Shown: positions 62,471 to 64,000 of the stretch, in pieces
Layout: every line of letters starts with the position of its first letter
Numbering within the stretch: the stretch's first letter is position 1
From: Fasciolopsis buskii
Taxonomy: Eukaryota; Platyhelminthes; Trematoda; Plagiorchiida; Fasciolidae
Length of the DNA stretch: 64,000 bases
Assembly (NCBI GenBank): GCA_008360955.1
Contig: LUCM01003950.1
Span: forward strand, 219,830 to 283,829
Reading direction: 5' to 3'
The notes under the pieces: model-generated
What the model was told of the DNA's origin: nothing
What the model saw: the letters and a program-made list of their open reading frames with translations, nothing else
Databases searched by the model: none
Translations under genes and position numbers: made by a program

Positions 62471-64000
62471 CTAGGAGTTCAACCATAACGAGAAAATTCT
62501 ACCATCTATTTGTTCTGGTTCGTGATGCCATCGCTTGGTTTGCACTTCCATGGAAATGAAGCAATTAGGCGCTCCGGTAATAGCCGCTAAAGTGAAGTTC
62601 AGAATGTGTAATAAACCAGCTATGTACAAAGAAACCTGACCAATGACTCTTTACCCCAGTGGTTGGTAAAAGTCTTTGTTATTAGGAGGGCCAGTGAGAA
62701 CTTTTACTGAGGTGCTACGTAGTCAAGGACTGATCAACTTCAACGTGAGATCGCAACCTACAGCAAAGAAGACTGGGGTGAGCAGAAACATGGGATGTAG
62801 GGAGACGAAAACGGCTATAACTAGGATATTTGAGTCTTACCTTGTTGACCGTAATCAATAAATAGACAGTTTGTAACTGACATCTGAAACAGAAATTCCT
62901 ATCACCAAAACCATTGTTTGTCAAAAACGTTCATACAGACTTATCTGAATCCACGGTTTTCGCGAAATAGGTTATTCAGGGTACACTGTCCTACTATAAA
63001 CAAAATGTACCCATTGCCCACTGCATACCCCTCCCTCGTTCACATTACAAACTGCGGAGTTAATAGATGAGTAAGAAGAAAATACTCTAAAAATCTAGAA
63101 TTGTTTCATCCACCGGAAAACTTGGGAATAAAACATTTTGCCAACATGCGTGTCCCTATGAACGTGGTGGGTGGATAATGGTAGAAAATGACTCTGGATC
63201 TGAACAGTGAATTTGTCCGGAGGTAGCGAACTCCAAAGAAACGAGCACCGTTATGTTAAATTTTGTTCGTAGTTTCGACGATTTCCGTTGAAATTACTAA
63301 CTGGTCCTATTTTCCAACTTTGATCTAGATTTCTTGAATTTTGATTAAATACACCAAAATCAGTTACTTGGTTAGAAGTGTCACTGACAATGATGACTAT
63401 GTGTAATGATTAGAAAGATTGTCATATCCCTGTTCCAATTGAATAAATCTATTTTCCTCTAAGTTCAAGCATTGGTAGTGTATGTTTAGACAGATAATAC
63501 GTTTTCAAAGTGGATACTGTCTGGGATGTGACCAGCGCCTGAGTATCTGACACTACTTAACAAACCCATTGACAAATGATACATGTCGTAAAAACCGAGC
63601 GCTTTGTTTTCGTGCTGCATTAGAGGTGGCTAGTTTACTATATGGTTTGGCTGGTTCTGATAGATTTATCCGAAAAGAAATAAAGGTAACCTTTAGTCTT
63701 AGACTTTGTTCATCTTGCCTAATGCACGTCTGAAAATCACTTTGTGAATTTTAAAGCTCCACTTATAGAGCAGAAACGTTTTCATGGAAAGATTTATTTT
63801 AGCCTTGATTTTTGTGGTGAAACGAATCTGCCACAGCAATTTTCATATGGCGAATTTACTTCATTCTGAGTGTCATTCAACTTCGAGTTTCGTCTGCTTC
63901 CCTTCAGCGACCTGCAGCTTTGCACCGAAAACCGATTACCACTATATAGCAATATAGGCATCAATTGCTCGGATGCGCAGTACGCATACGAAGATCTACC

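Larger units (their letters stand above)
59524..64000 (-). other. Upstream FHIP1 region, N-terminal exons not found
   Basis: The exon ending in an EFCNAVVQ-like sequence should lie here or further right. I could not locate it. The region contains two unassigned minus-strand frames (61473-61718, 61094-61237) and a tRNA-like element (62220-62470). Confidence 0.4.

Noticed and set aside
1..64000. CRISPR arrays, operons, bacterial or phage genes
   Set aside because: No spaced direct-repeat arrays, no tightly packed same-strand genes; splice structure and poly(A) signals are eukaryotic.

Overview
This is a eukaryotic genome window: split genes with GT-AG introns, AATAAA poly(A) signals, tRNA-derived SINEs and decayed retroelements. 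No operons, ribosome-binding sites or CRISPR arrays are seen. The intron-rich AT-leaning sequence, the types of Ty3/gypsy and RTE-like debris and the protein styles suggest a parasitic flatworm, most likely a digenean fluke. That assignment is inference from general resemblance, not from a marker gene.

Layout, left to right. (1) 1-2160, minus strand: a broken Ty3/gypsy pol (protease, RT, RNase H, integrase) running off the left edge. It lies antisense in an intron of IFT88. (2) 3565-5510, plus: the last two coding exons of IFT88, with a poly(A) signal at 5686. (3) 7273-9117: two 592-bp direct repeats that differ at one base, 1253 bp apart, followed by a degenerate tRNA-like element. (4) 13052-12081, minus: the last two exons of an unidentified gene with a basic, Ser-rich C-terminal region. 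(5) 15896-25955, plus: a complete eight-exon urocanate hydratase gene (UROC1, 706 codons), including one GC-AG intron. (6) 28630-29120, minus: the 3' end of a decayed non-LTR retrotransposon RT. (7) 59523-30384, minus: the last six exons of an FHIP1-type gene (FTS-Hook-interacting protein, FAM160A family), spread over 29 kb with introns up to 11 kb. The N-terminal exons are missing, either right of the window or unrecognised in 59.5-64 kb.

Repeats elsewhere include three copies of one tRNA-derived SINE family (17.8, 45.2 and 54.2 kb), other tRNA-like elements (20.8, 58.3 and 62.3 kb) and several microsatellites.

Functionally the genes are unrelated neighbours: IFT88 in ciliary transport, UROC1 in histidine breakdown, FHIP1 in dynein-based endosome transport. 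Exons were joined by requiring splice consensus, matching phase and family continuity together. All coordinates are hand-read. I did not find a convincing new biological system; the most useful leads are the unidentified minus-strand gene, the near-perfect duplication, the GC-AG intron, the long FHIP insert and the SINE family.
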